Positions 22,954 to 32,115 of a DNA stretch of 32,592 nt are shown piece after piece. Made by a program: the position numbers and the translations under genes. Origin of the DNA: Butyrivibrio sp. UBA3740 (GTDB taxonomy: Bacteria; Bacillota; Clostridia; Lachnospirales; Lachnospiraceae); the NCBI GenBank assembly GCA_002372465.1, contig DFGW01000180.1:1-32592 (forward strand). The letters run 5' to 3'. Position 1 is the first letter of the stretch; the number at the start of each line of letters is the position of its first letter. The notes under the pieces are model-generated. The model was not told where the DNA came from. It did not search any database and worked only from the letters and a program-made list of their open reading frames with translations.

Positions 22954-25068
22954 ATGGGTCTTATCAAACTGGAAAAGGGTCAGATACTCCATAAAGCCGG
23001 TTCTGATATCGTTGAAACCCTTGAAGTTATCATAAAGGGAAGCCTTAAGATCTCTAGTTCCTATTCATCCATTACTCTTAATATGGGCTCACTTGTGGGA
23101 ATCGTAGAAACTCCCGGAAACCCATATAACTATACCATTGAGGCTATTGAAGAATCCGCAGTCTATTCTTATCCTTATAATTCCAAAAACGATATTGCCA
23201 AGGTAGTCAAATCCAGCCCCAAGTTCGCACCTATCCTTGCAGCCGCCTCTGCTGAGACAGCTGCCAGTGTTTGCGCTGTCTATGAGACTGAGTTTGATGA
23301 AGCCATGAAAGAATATGATCAGGTAATGGCTGACATTGCAGACTATCCTGCCCTGTGCATAAAAGTAGGTGAAGTTCAGAAGGAATTTCCGGAGCTCGAA
23401 GAGTTAATCCCCCCTGAAAGATCATCCAAAATCCCTGAGTGGACCATCGAATTTGCCTCCGCTCTTAAAGCCAATGAAGCGTCTCTAAAAAAGAACTTCT
23501 ACCCCCTTAGCGTTGAAATAGCTGCCGGAATAGTGATGTCAACCTTCAACATCTCTGATATTATTTCCAACGAAGTTCAGACTCTGGCAGGTTACAGAAG
23601 GGTTTTAAGAAAGAGGACTTCCGCCTTCAATACACATATGAAAATGATAAGGGCAAAGCTATCCGACATGGAAAGAGCTGAGTCTGGAGAAGGTGACGGA
23701 ACCGTGACCATCGTTAATGCCCTTCAGACTATCCTGGCCTACGCAGGAGCTAGCGGTGAGACCATCGCCACCTTTGAGGACCAGATTGCCGCTTTCAAAG
23801 CCAACGAAAACAGATATGACTCCTCAGATGAAGCAAGGGCTCTTAGGCGAAGTATAGGAAGCCTTTTCTATAAGATCTACACTCCTGCTTTTTTGCGTAG
23901 CCTTACAGACGAAAACATCCCTATGGAAGTAAGGATGTTTTTCATGTTTGGTTTTATCGATGAAGAGCTTGCCGGAGAAAAGAACACTTCCATTCTATAC
24001 AACATGGTAAAGGCTTATACCCCGGACCCTGATGGCACTGTACTGACCCTCTACGAATGGCTCAAAAAGATCTATTTCCTGGAAGTTGAACCCTCAAAAA
24101 ATGAATTTGACCAGGACTGGCCTACGTATCTTCGTGAGCAGAAAAACAGCGGCGCAATAAATGATGTACAGCTTGAAGCCATGACCAGGAGCCCGAAACA
24201 CAGGCTTGATTTTGAGATCCAGAATCTCTTCACTTTAGGCAACAGGATGACCTTCGGCAGAGTTTCCTCCTTTGTGCCTGTTTTTGACCAGCAGAATGTC
24301 CTTAGGCCTCTGGATATGGCCTATATAACAGCCGCCAAGGTAAAAGAATATTTTGAAAAGATAAGATCCATCGATTACGGTGTATTCTGTAGACAGGCTG
24401 TTTTCTCCAACACTGAAATTGGCATTACGCAGCTCTTTTACGCAGATGATATAAGCCCCTATATGATCCTGATGCCAAACGTGGGAAGCAGAGCTTCTCT
24501 CTGGCAGGAAATAGAGGGTAAAAACAGAAGGACCAAAGCGCGAATGCTTGTGTCCATTTTCAATACTGAAAACACTGAGGATGCCATGTTAAGGCTCTTT
24601 GGGGAATTCCGCTGGGAAATGTGCAAGACCGAGCAGGGTGTTCACTGGAACGATGTGACAGATCCGTCTCTTACTTCCATGTATTGCGATTATCTGCAGT
24701 TCTATAAAAAGAACTCTGCCCTGTCCTCAGAGCAAAAAGAAAAGCTAAGAACAGACCTTAAGAAGTATTCCAACAACTACAAGAATGTGTTTATTGCTGA
24801 TTATCTGTCTTACATAAAATATGAATCAGCCGGCTCGCCAAGGCTCAACAAGGTGGCCAGGGAAATCCTCTTTACCTTCTGTCCTTTCGGAAAAGAGATC
24901 AGAGAGAAAATCGGGGATAATCCCCAGTACACCGAGCTGATAAACCATTATCTGGCCCATATAGGGAACCAGGCTAAGCCAATAACAAATGCAATTGCCA
25001 AGCTCAAAAAAGATGAGATACCGATACCTGAGGAACTGACGCTTCAGCTTGAGCACTTGCAGAAATAA
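22954..25068 (+). CDS. Large protein with N-terminal cyclic-nucleotide-binding-like fold, unknown function
   Basis: The protein has 704 residues and no signal peptide or membrane segment, so it is cytoplasmic. Residues 1 to about 95 read as a CRP/FNR-type beta roll: GLIKLEKGQILHKAGS, IIKGSLKI, then GSLVGIVETPGNPYNYTIEA where the phosphate-binding cassette should be. The cassette arginine that grips cAMP is missing (N or Y instead), so cAMP binding is doubtful. No helix-turn-helix follows; the other 600 residues are mostly helical and unrecognised. GLATLY-type catalytic motifs were not found. I chose ATG 22954-22956 because AGGAGG (22944-22949) stands just before it. It is divergent from the giant secreted protein and overlaps the tail of the next minus-strand gene by 25 bases. 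Confidence 0.8.
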   Translation: MGLIKLEKGQILHKAGSDIVETLEVIIKGSLKISSSYSSITLNMGSLVGIVETPGNPYNYTIEAIEESAVYSYPYNSKNDIAKVVKSSPKFAPILAAASAETAASVCAVYETEFDEAMKEYDQVMADIADYPALCIKVGEVQKEFPELEELIPPERSSKIPEWTIEFASALKANEASLKKNFYPLSVEIAAGIVMSTFNISDIISNEVQTLAGYRRVLRKRTSAFNTHMKMIRAKLSDMERAESGEGDGTVTIVNALQTILAYAGASGETIATFEDQIAAFKANENRYDSSDEARALRRSIGSLFYKIYTPAFLRSLTDENIPMEVRMFFMFGFIDEELAGEKNTSILYNMVKAYTPDPDGTVLTLYEWLKKIYFLEVEPSKNEFDQDWPTYLREQKNSGAINDVQLEAMTRSPKHRLDFEIQNLFTLGNRMTFGRVSSFVPVFDQQNVLRPLDMAYITAAKVKEYFEKIRSIDYGVFCRQAVFSNTEIGITQLFYADDISPYMILMPNVGSRASLWQEIEGKNRRTKARMLVSIFNTENTEDAMLRLFGEFRWEMCKTEQGVHWNDVTDPSLTSMYCDYLQFYKKNSALSSEQKEKLRTDLKKYSNNYKNVFIADYLSYIKYESAGSPRLNKVAREILFTFCPFGKEIREKIGDNPQYTELINHYLAHIGNQAKPITNAIAKLKKDEIPIPEELTLQLEHLQK

Positions 25069-25889
25069 CTTTCGATACACTCCCGGGACTGCACAGCGGT
25101 CTCGGGTTTTGTGTTCTCCAAGGTTGCATGGATGAAAGGCTTTTTTTCCAGTGCAAACTTAATGATATTGGTGTAATCCATATCTCCAAAGCCGCAGCCA
25201 ACGCTCTTTACGCTATCCGGCTCAAGGATGCAATCCTTTAGATGGATCATAGCAATATCCTTCGAAAGAAGGTCAATTGCTTCATCGATGACTTCCATCC
25301 TCTGTTCGTAGTTGTCAGTCCACAGAAGATTTACCGGGTCAAAGATGATCTTAAGGTTCGGTGAACCAATGCGGTCCAGGACCTGCCTGGCTCTTTTGCC
25401 GTCGTAGACAATATGTCTGTAAACAGGCTCAATAGCCATGATAACGCCAAATTTCTCAGCGCAGTCCACCACAGGTTTGAGATTGGTAATAAAGGTCTCC
25501 AGAGCCTCCTGGGAATGACATGCTTCCTTGTCATAGGTGTAGCCTTCATTGGGAGCACCTGTCTCTGTTCCCACCATTCCGCATCCAAGGACTGAAGCGA
25601 AACGAAGATGCGCGTAGTATTTCTCCTGGATCTCTTTTAACTTTACAGGATCCGGATGAGTAAGATTAAGGTAGCACCCAAGGACAGCCATATCAAGGTC
25701 AGCCTTCCTGAGGGCATTTCTTAAATACATTGCATAGCCCGGAGTCAGGGCATCAGGGTTTGCAGTAAAGCCCGGCACCTTGGAAAGAGCCAGATGTATG
25801 CAGGAAAAGCCCTGTCCCTTTATGGTCTTTAGCCTCTCTTCAAAAGGCTCTTCTTTAGTATCATGAAATCTGATTCCCAACTGGATCAT
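25044..25889 (-). CDS. Sugar phosphate isomerase/epimerase-type TIM barrel
   Basis: This 281-residue protein belongs to the xylose-isomerase-like TIM-barrel family (AP endonuclease family 2 fold). Members use a divalent metal to isomerise or epimerise sugars and keto-sugars. Pieces visible are GIRFHDTKEEPFEERL, GTETGAPNEG, the metal-ligand strands VIMAIEPVYRH (Glu near 153) and KIIFDPVNLLW (Asp near 187), and AMIHLKDC (His near 216). The family usually also ends in a strand bearing Glu, here HATLEN. Its ATG overlaps the ABC gene stop by 4 bases (ATGA), so it is the last gene of the carbohydrate operon. The natural substrate is unknown; context suggests a sugar released by GH43. Confidence 0.87.
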   Translation of the reverse strand: MIQLGIRFHDTKEEPFEERLKTIKGQGFSCIHLALSKVPGFTANPDALTPGYAMYLRNALRKADLDMAVLGCYLNLTHPDPVKLKEIQEKYYAHLRFASVLGCGMVGTETGAPNEGYTYDKEACHSQEALETFITNLKPVVDCAEKFGVIMAIEPVYRHIVYDGKRARQVLDRIGSPNLKIIFDPVNLLWTDNYEQRMEVIDEAIDLLSKDIAMIHLKDCILEPDSVKSVGCGFGDMDYTNIIKFALEKKPFIHATLENTKPETAVQSRECIESYFCKCSS

Positions 25890-27652
25890 CTTGAAACCTC
25901 CAACTGATAAAATAATCCCTTCTTCTGCATAAGTTCTTTAAATGTTCCGCTCTCTGCTATGGTTCCGCCATCAATGACAATTATCCTGTCTGCTTCCTTT
26001 ATGGTAGCCAGCCTGTGGGCAACGATAAAGGTGGTGCATCTGCTGGATATCTTATCAAGGGCGTAGGAAACCTCCCTCTCAGAGATGGAGTCAAGGGCTG
26101 ATGTTGCCTCATCAAGTAGTATTACCTTGGGCTCTCTGATAAGTGCCCTGGCTATGGAAATCCTCTGCTTCTGCCCTCCTGAAAGCTTGTCTCCGTGCTC
26201 TCCAACCATTGTCTCAAGGCCGTCCGGGAGCTTTTCGATCACACTTCTAAGACCGGACTCATCAATGACCTTCTGCAACTGCTCTTCTGTAACTCCCGTG
26301 GTTCCGTAGAGAATGTTGTCCCTTATGGTGCCTGAGAAAAGAATTGTCTGCTGGGGAACTACAGCAAGCTGTTTTCTGTAGCTTCCCAGATTAACCGACG
26401 TGATATCTTTTCCGTCGATCAAAAGCTTTCCATTCTTCGGGAAACCAAAGCCCACAAGCAGATTCATTATAGTGGATTTCCCAGCTCCCGACTCGCCAAC
26501 AAAGGCGATGGTCTCTCCGGGCTTTACGAAAAGGTTGATATCGTGAAGGATAAGTTCTTCGCTGTCGGGATATGAGTATGAGACACCCTGCAGATCGAAC
26601 TCTCCTTCAATCTCACCAATGTCTTCCTTGCCCTCATTCTCCTCCACATGGGAAAACTGAAGGATCTCTCCGATACTGGTAACTGACTCAAGTCCCTTGG
26701 AGATTACAGGAAGAAGGTTTAAAAGAGATGATACATGCCCGACAATTGCCGTAAAATAGCTCTGATACAGCACCACATCTCCCACCTGTACGCTGCCCTT
26801 AACAGCCAGAACAGAAGTAAATGCCAGGCAAAGAAGCTGAAATATCTGGAAAAAAGCCCAGCTTACGGCTCCAAAATTTCCCTGAATAATATCCAGGCTG
26901 TAGCCCGCCTGAGCAATAAGGTCCACCTGGGAATCCATTCTGGTGATCTCTTCCTCTTCAAGTCCGTGGGCTCTTGTAACGGGAACCAGCTGAACCATCT
27001 CCATTACCTTGGCAGAGGTATTCTCCATCTCTTTTCTGAAGGTCTGGTTATGTTTCTTGATAGGCTTTTTAAAAGCAACTACCAAAACCGCAGCCAGGGG
27101 CACCATAAACAGGAAGAAAAGAAATACCACAAGGCTTCTGCTTACTGTTACAAAAAGCGCCACACCAATGTTGATCCCGATATTGATCAGTGACACAAAA
27201 AGCTGCGAGGACAAAGTTTCAACAGCCTCCACGTCCCTTATTATCTTAGACTGAAGGCGTCCCGAAAGCATATCCTTCTGATGAGGGATGGACATAACCT
27301 GGATCTTGTGGATAAGCGCACTTCTAAGTCCTGCCTCCACTTTTCTTATGGCTCTGCTTTTGAAATGTATATGCAGATAATTCATGGGAACATTCAGGAT
27401 CAAAAGAAACACCATGATTCCCACATTTAAGGCTATGACAGACATCACATTCGGATTTTTATCTGTCACATTATTAATGATATTAGCTGTGATAATGGGA
27501 AGCACCCACACAGGACTGTGCTTTATGATATAGAAAAATGTTGACCAGAAGAAGTTAAGATACAGTCCCTTATAAAACCCCAAAAGCACCATAAGGGGAT
27601 TTCCCTTGTGCTTTTCATAGCTCTCAAAATAGACATCTGTCTCTAAATTCAT
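25886..27652 (-). CDS. Exporter-type ABC half-transporter (fused membrane and ATPase domains)
   Basis: The 588-residue protein has a six-helix transmembrane domain (about 35-325) and a C-terminal ATPase domain. The ATPase shows Walker A GESGAGKST (about 388), a Q-loop with VVPQQTILFSGTIRDNILYG, signature LSGGQKQR, Walker B VILLDEATSALD and the switch histidine in IVAHRLAT. This is the homodimer-forming MsbA/BmrA class, which moves lipids, peptides, drugs or oligosaccharides outward. AGAGG stands 7 bases before ATG. It lies 18 bases behind GH43 and overlaps the isomerase gene, so it belongs to the operon. It is not the ATPase of the LplB/LplC importer, which would be a stand-alone ATPase. Its cargo is unknown. 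Confidence 0.93.
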   Translation of the reverse strand: MNLETDVYFESYEKHKGNPLMVLLGFYKGLYLNFFWSTFFYIIKHSPVWVLPIITANIINNVTDKNPNVMSVIALNVGIMVFLLILNVPMNYLHIHFKSRAIRKVEAGLRSALIHKIQVMSIPHQKDMLSGRLQSKIIRDVEAVETLSSQLFVSLINIGINIGVALFVTVSRSLVVFLFFLFMVPLAAVLVVAFKKPIKKHNQTFRKEMENTSAKVMEMVQLVPVTRAHGLEEEEITRMDSQVDLIAQAGYSLDIIQGNFGAVSWAFFQIFQLLCLAFTSVLAVKGSVQVGDVVLYQSYFTAIVGHVSSLLNLLPVISKGLESVTSIGEILQFSHVEENEGKEDIGEIEGEFDLQGVSYSYPDSEELILHDINLFVKPGETIAFVGESGAGKSTIMNLLVGFGFPKNGKLLIDGKDITSVNLGSYRKQLAVVPQQTILFSGTIRDNILYGTTGVTEEQLQKVIDESGLRSVIEKLPDGLETMVGEHGDKLSGGQKQRISIARALIREPKVILLDEATSALDSISEREVSYALDKISSRCTTFIVAHRLATIKEADRIIVIDGGTIAESGTFKELMQKKGLFYQLEVSR

Positions 27653-27670
27653 ACGTTTTCCTCTAATTTA

Positions 27671-29380
27671 TCAAAGCTCCTTTACGATGAAATGCTTAAA
27701 ATCAGCATACCCGTGGGATTCGTGTGCCCCTGTCAGCGCGAAAAGTCCAAGCTTTGCCCCCACCCAGGTGTGATCTGACGGAGTATAGCTTATACCCAGG
27801 TCTATCTTTTTATTTGGAAGGCTATTCCCATCGTCAGTAGCTTTACCGGTTCCGATTGAAAGAAATACTTTTAGTGTAACCTTTTCCCCTCCATTTACAT
27901 TGGCAAAGTAGAGGTCTTCACTTGTGACAGTTCTTTCAGTACTTCCTTCCCCGGTAAATTCCATGGTCCACCTAAGGCTCTTTATAGCCTCTTTGGTGGA
28001 AATATCAAGGCCGGAAATTACTTCTGCTAAAGGCCTGCTAAAGGTCACAGTCTCCTTCTTGTCATCATCGCCGCCTTCTGATTCAACGGCCATTATGAAG
28101 TAGTCTCCATTTTCATCCTTCTTGATAAAAGCAGCCACGTACTGGCCTCCGGTCATGCAGACTCCTGCTCTGTCGCCATTCTTAAGCCCAGTCGCATCCA
28201 TATCCACGCAAGCTTCAAATACAGGATAGATGAGCTTTTGGGTAAGTACGTTGGAGCTTCGCCAGATGACAGGCTCCTGATCTCCTGAAGGATTCAGGCA
28301 AAAGAGTCTAAGACCATCTAAAGGTTTTTGGCCCTCGCTCTCACTTGCCGGATTTCTTACAGCTCCTGCAAAGTCATCTCTGTGATCTCCCATCCATTGC
28401 CACTGAAGGCCGATCTTACCTTCCGGGAATTCATCAGAAGCTTCCAGATGTGCATCATCGCTATCTTTTGAAGCTTCAGGCTTTTTCCATTCATATACAG
28501 GATAGCCGGCCTTGTCCCAGGGCTTTCCAACTATAGGCCAGTCCTCCTGCCAGGTTACAGGCTGCAGGTGACAGATACGGCCATATAGCCCCCTGTCCTG
28601 GAAGTGAATGAACCACTCATCTCCCTTTGGGGTGTCCACAAGACCACCCTGGTGAGGTCCGTTGATAACAGTATCTCCCTGTTCCATTACCGTTTGTATC
28701 TCATATGGTCCACGGATATCCTTTGAGCGCAGAACCACCTGATAGCCTTCTCTGACGCCACCCGCCGGAGCCCAGATGTAATAATATCCGTTTCGCTTAT
28801 ATACCTTTGGTCCCTCAATAGTGATAGCCGGATGATCAGGGTCATTACCGTTAAAGATAAAATGATCCGACGATACAGCCTTAAGACCGTCCGGGCTTAA
28901 CTCAAATATGCCAAGAATGCTTTTAAAGCCAATCCTTGACTTGGCATAGCCGTGAATAATATAGGCTTTCCCGTCCTCATCCCAGAATGGGCAGGAATCT
29001 ATCAGACCTTTCCCCTCAAGGACACAGACAGGTTCATCCCATTCTCCTAAAGGGTCCCGGCTCTTTACAACATAAATACCCTCATCCGGCATACCGTAGT
29101 AAATATAAAATTCACCCTCATGATATCGTATTGATGGTGCCCAGACGCCGGCTGAATGCCTTGGCACCTTGTACCTCTCCTGCCCGATATTCTTAAGGGC
29201 ATAGTTAACCAGCTTCCAGTTGACCAGATCCTTTGAAACCAGGATCGGTAGACCCGGAGTATAGTTAAAGCTGCTGGCAGTCAGATAATATGTATCCCCA
29301 ACTCTTATGACATCAGGATCACTGTAATCCGCAAAAAGGATCGGGTTCCTGAATTTATCCCCTAAATCTGAATATCCCAT
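27671..29380 (-). CDS. Glycoside hydrolase family 43 (beta-xylosidase / alpha-L-arabinofuranosidase type)
   Basis: The 569 residues comprise a five-bladed beta-propeller (about 10-300) and a C-terminal beta-sandwich (about 310-569). The general base is D21 in FADYSDPDVIR. The pKa-modulating Asp is D128 in GLIDSCPFWDEDG, and the general acid is E189 in AITIEGPKVYKR. The sequence is closest in style to GH43 subfamily 10-12 enzymes that act on xylo- or arabino-oligosaccharides. There is no signal peptide, so it works in the cytoplasm on imported oligosaccharides. It lies 18 bases after the CE12 esterase gene, which would remove acetyl groups first. Exact linkage specificity cannot be read from sequence. 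Confidence 0.93.
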   Translation of the reverse strand: MGYSDLGDKFRNPILFADYSDPDVIRVGDTYYLTASSFNYTPGLPILVSKDLVNWKLVNYALKNIGQERYKVPRHSAGVWAPSIRYHEGEFYIYYGMPDEGIYVVKSRDPLGEWDEPVCVLEGKGLIDSCPFWDEDGKAYIIHGYAKSRIGFKSILGIFELSPDGLKAVSSDHFIFNGNDPDHPAITIEGPKVYKRNGYYYIWAPAGGVREGYQVVLRSKDIRGPYEIQTVMEQGDTVINGPHQGGLVDTPKGDEWFIHFQDRGLYGRICHLQPVTWQEDWPIVGKPWDKAGYPVYEWKKPEASKDSDDAHLEASDEFPEGKIGLQWQWMGDHRDDFAGAVRNPASESEGQKPLDGLRLFCLNPSGDQEPVIWRSSNVLTQKLIYPVFEACVDMDATGLKNGDRAGVCMTGGQYVAAFIKKDENGDYFIMAVESEGGDDDKKETVTFSRPLAEVISGLDISTKEAIKSLRWTMEFTGEGSTERTVTSEDLYFANVNGGEKVTLKVFLSIGTGKATDDGNSLPNKKIDLGISYTPSDHTWVGAKLGLFALTGAHESHGYADFKHFIVKEL

Positions 29381-29398
29381 CTAAACTCTTCTCCCCAA

Positions 29399-30130
29399 TC
29401 AACCGTTTTCCTCTATTTTCACAAAGACTTCTCCAAGCTCCTCATTATCCTGATAGGCAATAAGCGATGAATAAGGCTCTCCTAATCCACGAAGTCCCTT
29501 AGCCACCATTCCTGCATAGATCATAGCACCTTCATATTTGAGATGGGAGTTGTCTTTTTTCCCCTCCTTAGCCCAGGAAACCTCCCCGGGCAAAAGGTTC
29601 ATATAGTATTTTTTCGATTCTTCATCGCCAAGCTTCTCAAGAAAGGCTCTGCTCATGGTAAAAAGATCTACTAAAGGAACATCAAACTTCCCGGCAGCCT
29701 CTTTCATTCCAAGAACATATTGTGTATGCTCCGAAGGCTTTAAATCCCCGTTTTCATCAAAAAGTCTTCTCTCCACAGAAGTAATGAAAACAGGATATGC
29801 CCCCTTGTTCCTTGCAACGTTTACAAACTTCCCAAGATTCACAATAAATTCCCCATGAGGATCAGTGTAGCGGGAAGGGTCATTTTTCTTTTCATCATTG
29901 TGACCAAACTGAATAAACAGATAGTCGCCTTTAGAGATCTCATCGTAAATAACAGCCAGACGGCTCTCATCAATAAAGCTCTTTGTGCTTCTGCCGTTGA
30001 CAGCATGATTACATACCACAACATCAGGTGCCGTGTATCTGTCGAAAGCCTGTCCAATCCCAGTCTGAGGAAATGTTGCTGCTTTATTGGTTGCAACCGT
30101 AGAATCTCCTGCCCAGAAAATATGTCTCAT
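29399..30130 (-). CDS. CE12-type carbohydrate acetylesterase (SGNH/GDSL hydrolase)
   Basis: This 243-residue SGNH hydrolase removes acetyl groups from pectin (rhamnogalacturonan) or xylan fragments. The four blocks are clear: GDST with nucleophile S10, NGRSTKSF (45-52) for the oxyanion glycine, FGHND with N78, and DNSHLKYEGA with D193 and H196. It looks like the RhgT/YesT family. No signal peptide is present, so deacetylation should occur after uptake. It stands first of the two enzyme genes, behind the permeases and separated from them by a GC-rich hairpin (30156-30183). The acetate released would feed the common acetate pool. Confidence 0.9.
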   Translation of the reverse strand: MRHIFWAGDSTVATNKAATFPQTGIGQAFDRYTAPDVVVCNHAVNGRSTKSFIDESRLAVIYDEISKGDYLFIQFGHNDEKKNDPSRYTDPHGEFIVNLGKFVNVARNKGAYPVFITSVERRLFDENGDLKPSEHTQYVLGMKEAAGKFDVPLVDLFTMSRAFLEKLGDEESKKYYMNLLPGEVSWAKEGKKDNSHLKYEGAMIYAGMVAKGLRGLGEPYSSLIAYQDNEELGEVFVKIEENG

Positions 30131-30155
30131 TTTTTCACTCTTTCCCTTTAAAACA

Positions 30156-30183
30156 ACCGCCCAGGCAAAAGTACCCGGGCGGT
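30156..30183 (-). terminator. Intercistronic hairpin between permease and CE12 genes
   Basis: ACCGCCC (30156-30162) and GGGCGGT (30177-30183) form a strong 7-base GC stem, extendable by two G-C pairs across one mismatch. TTGTTTT follows on the minus strand. It lies in the 83-base gap after the permease stop. It may be a partial terminator or a stop to 3' exonucleases protecting the transporter message. Confidence 0.6.
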
Positions 30184-30213
30184 GTATGTAAACAAAACTT
30201 TATCCTTATTGAA

Positions 30214-31080
30214 TTACTCTTTTACCGCACCAACATTAACACCCTTTACAAAGTACTTCTGAAGGAAAGGATACAGAAGCATGAAAGGAAGAATAGCGCA
30301 TACGATAGCTGAGTAATAAAGTGTACTCTGTGATACCTTATATGCCGTTGTAGGTGTATCACCATCCATGACCATAACTCTCAGGATGTACTGGAAGTTA
30401 ACCATATCACGGTTTGTGATGTAGATCTGTACTGTTGAGTAGTCGTTCCATACTGTAACGGCAAACATAAGTCCGATTGATGCAAGAGCTGCCTTTGAAA
30501 GTGGAAGCACGATCTTGAAGAAGATTCCCATTGGTGAGCAGCCGTCAATCTTAGCCGCCTCAAAAAGTGATCCGGGAATACCTTCAAAGAAGTTACGCAT
30601 CAATACCAGGTTGTAAACATTCATACCATGTTTAACAACAAGAACCCACATGTTGTTAACAAGACCAAGCTGTTTCATAACCAGATACTCAGGGATCATA
30701 CCACCTGAGAAGATCATGGTAAACAGAAGGAAATAAGCCAGAATTGATCTTCCCGGCATCTCGTACTGTGAAAGTACATATCCACCAAGTGTAGACATTA
30801 CAAGACCAAGCAGTGTTCCAAAGATAGTTGTAATAACTGAATTGACAAAGGGTCTATAAAGCTTAGCTGTATGAATGATGGTCCTGTAGCCATCAAGGGT
30901 TGGTTCATTGGGCCAGAACTGGAACTTGTAAACACCTACAGCATTGAAGGAGTCTACTACTACTTTCCAGATTGGAAACAGTACTACAAGTCCAAGAATA
31001 ATAAATACTATGTAATTAACAATATCGAAAGCGTCGGTCTTTCTTTTACGACCTGCTGCAAATTCAACTTTTTTAGCCAC
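30214..31080 (-). CDS. Carbohydrate ABC importer permease (LplC/YtcP type)
   Basis: One of two channel subunits of a CUT1 sugar importer. The 288 residues have six membrane segments. The cytoplasmic EAA loop, LFEAAKIDGCSPMGIFFKIV (about 180-200), docks the ATPase. The N terminus is short and basic, as usual for this subfamily, and the end FVKGVNVGAVKE is characteristic of LplC/YtcP relatives. The start is GTG 31078-31080 behind AAGGAGG. The LplB-type permease gene ends 11 bases upstream, so the pair is co-translated. No ATPase gene is seen; such importers normally borrow a shared MsmX-type ATPase encoded elsewhere. Confidence 0.94.
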   Translation of the reverse strand: MAKKVEFAAGRKRKTDAFDIVNYIVFIILGLVVLFPIWKVVVDSFNAVGVYKFQFWPNEPTLDGYRTIIHTAKLYRPFVNSVITTIFGTLLGLVMSTLGGYVLSQYEMPGRSILAYFLLFTMIFSGGMIPEYLVMKQLGLVNNMWVLVVKHGMNVYNLVLMRNFFEGIPGSLFEAAKIDGCSPMGIFFKIVLPLSKAALASIGLMFAVTVWNDYSTVQIYITNRDMVNFQYILRVMVMDGDTPTTAYKVSQSTLYYSAIVCAILPFMLLYPFLQKYFVKGVNVGAVKE

Positions 31081-31091
31081 TTTATGCCTCC

Positions 31092-32042
31092 TTAAATGAT
31101 TCCACGTCCGCGAACCTTCTTGCTCGCATGGTTACAGATAAGTACCAACGCACACCCTACTACTGATTTGAAAAGACCTACAGCAGTGGAATATCCATAG
31201 TTTGGAATAGCAGTCATAAAGGTCTTACGATAAATGTATGTAGAGATTACATCAGAAACTGCAAATACTCGGTTGTTGTACATAACGAATACTGACTCAA
31301 ACAGGTTAAGAACCTTAGCCAGATTCAGGATAAGCACGATGATGATAGAATTGAGAAGCTCAGGTACGGTTACATACCAGATTTTCTGAAGTCTTGAAGC
31401 ACCATCAATATCTGCTGCTTCATAGAGCTCAGGATTGATACCGGAAAGTGTTGCCAGGAAAATGACAGTTCCCCAACCGGTCTCCTTCCATATGTTGACC
31501 AGATAGTACACAGGTCGCCACAGGCGCAGCTCATGCATGAAATCAATACTCTCAGTTATAAGCCCCCAGCTCTTCAAGGTCTCATTAACAAAACCTGTTG
31601 AAGAGGTTGAAAGGAACAAAGTGAAGATCGCAGCTGTAACAGTCCATGACATGAAATGTGGAAGATAAATAACAGTCTGCAGTACTTTCTTTGCAAAAAG
31701 ATTAGCCATCTCATTGATAAATACAGATACAATAACCGCTGTACCGGTAGTAATGAGAAGCTTGATTATTGATAATTGTAATGTATTAAAAAAGGCCTTC
31801 CAGAAATCAGCATCTGAAAACATTTTCTGGAAATGTTTAAAGCCTACCGGTTCCATTTTCTTAAGTGTGTAGTCAAAGAACGCGTATCTTACTACCAGCA
31901 TTGGCCAATAGTAAACTATCAGCACGTAAATAAATACAGGAAGAAACATTAGATAGAAACCTCTATGATTCCAGATACGCATGCCCAAAGGTTTCTTATT
32001 AATTGTCTGTCCAGTGGACGTTACCTTCTGTGTTTTACTCAT
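31092..32042 (-). CDS. Carbohydrate ABC importer permease (LplB/YteP type)
   Basis: This is the second channel subunit of the CUT1 importer, with 316 residues and six membrane segments. The first follows MRIWNHRGFYLMFLPVFIYV. The EAA loop is INPELYEAADIDGASRLQK (about 200-220). The short basic N terminus (MSKTQKVTSTGQTINKKP) and the end CNHASKKVRGRGII match the LplB/YteP subfamily, whose relatives import pectin- or xylan-derived oligosaccharides. AGG stands close before ATG. The upstream solute-binding-protein gene ends 148 bases away, with a stem-loop in the gap. Confidence 0.94.
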   Translation of the reverse strand: MSKTQKVTSTGQTINKKPLGMRIWNHRGFYLMFLPVFIYVLIVYYWPMLVVRYAFFDYTLKKMEPVGFKHFQKMFSDADFWKAFFNTLQLSIIKLLITTGTAVIVSVFINEMANLFAKKVLQTVIYLPHFMSWTVTAAIFTLFLSTSSTGFVNETLKSWGLITESIDFMHELRLWRPVYYLVNIWKETGWGTVIFLATLSGINPELYEAADIDGASRLQKIWYVTVPELLNSIIIVLILNLAKVLNLFESVFVMYNNRVFAVSDVISTYIYRKTFMTAIPNYGYSTAVGLFKSVVGCALVLICNHASKKVRGRGII

Positions 32043-32115
32043 TATACCTGCCCCATTTTCATAAAAAACTGTGAATAAACAAAGTGAAATACTTCAAAAG
32101 ACTTTTTTAAAGGTT

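Noticed and set aside
25886..27652. ABC gene as the ATPase of the LplB/LplC importer
   Set aside because: It is a fused transmembrane-ATPase exporter chain; CUT1 importers use a stand-alone ATPase such as MsmX.
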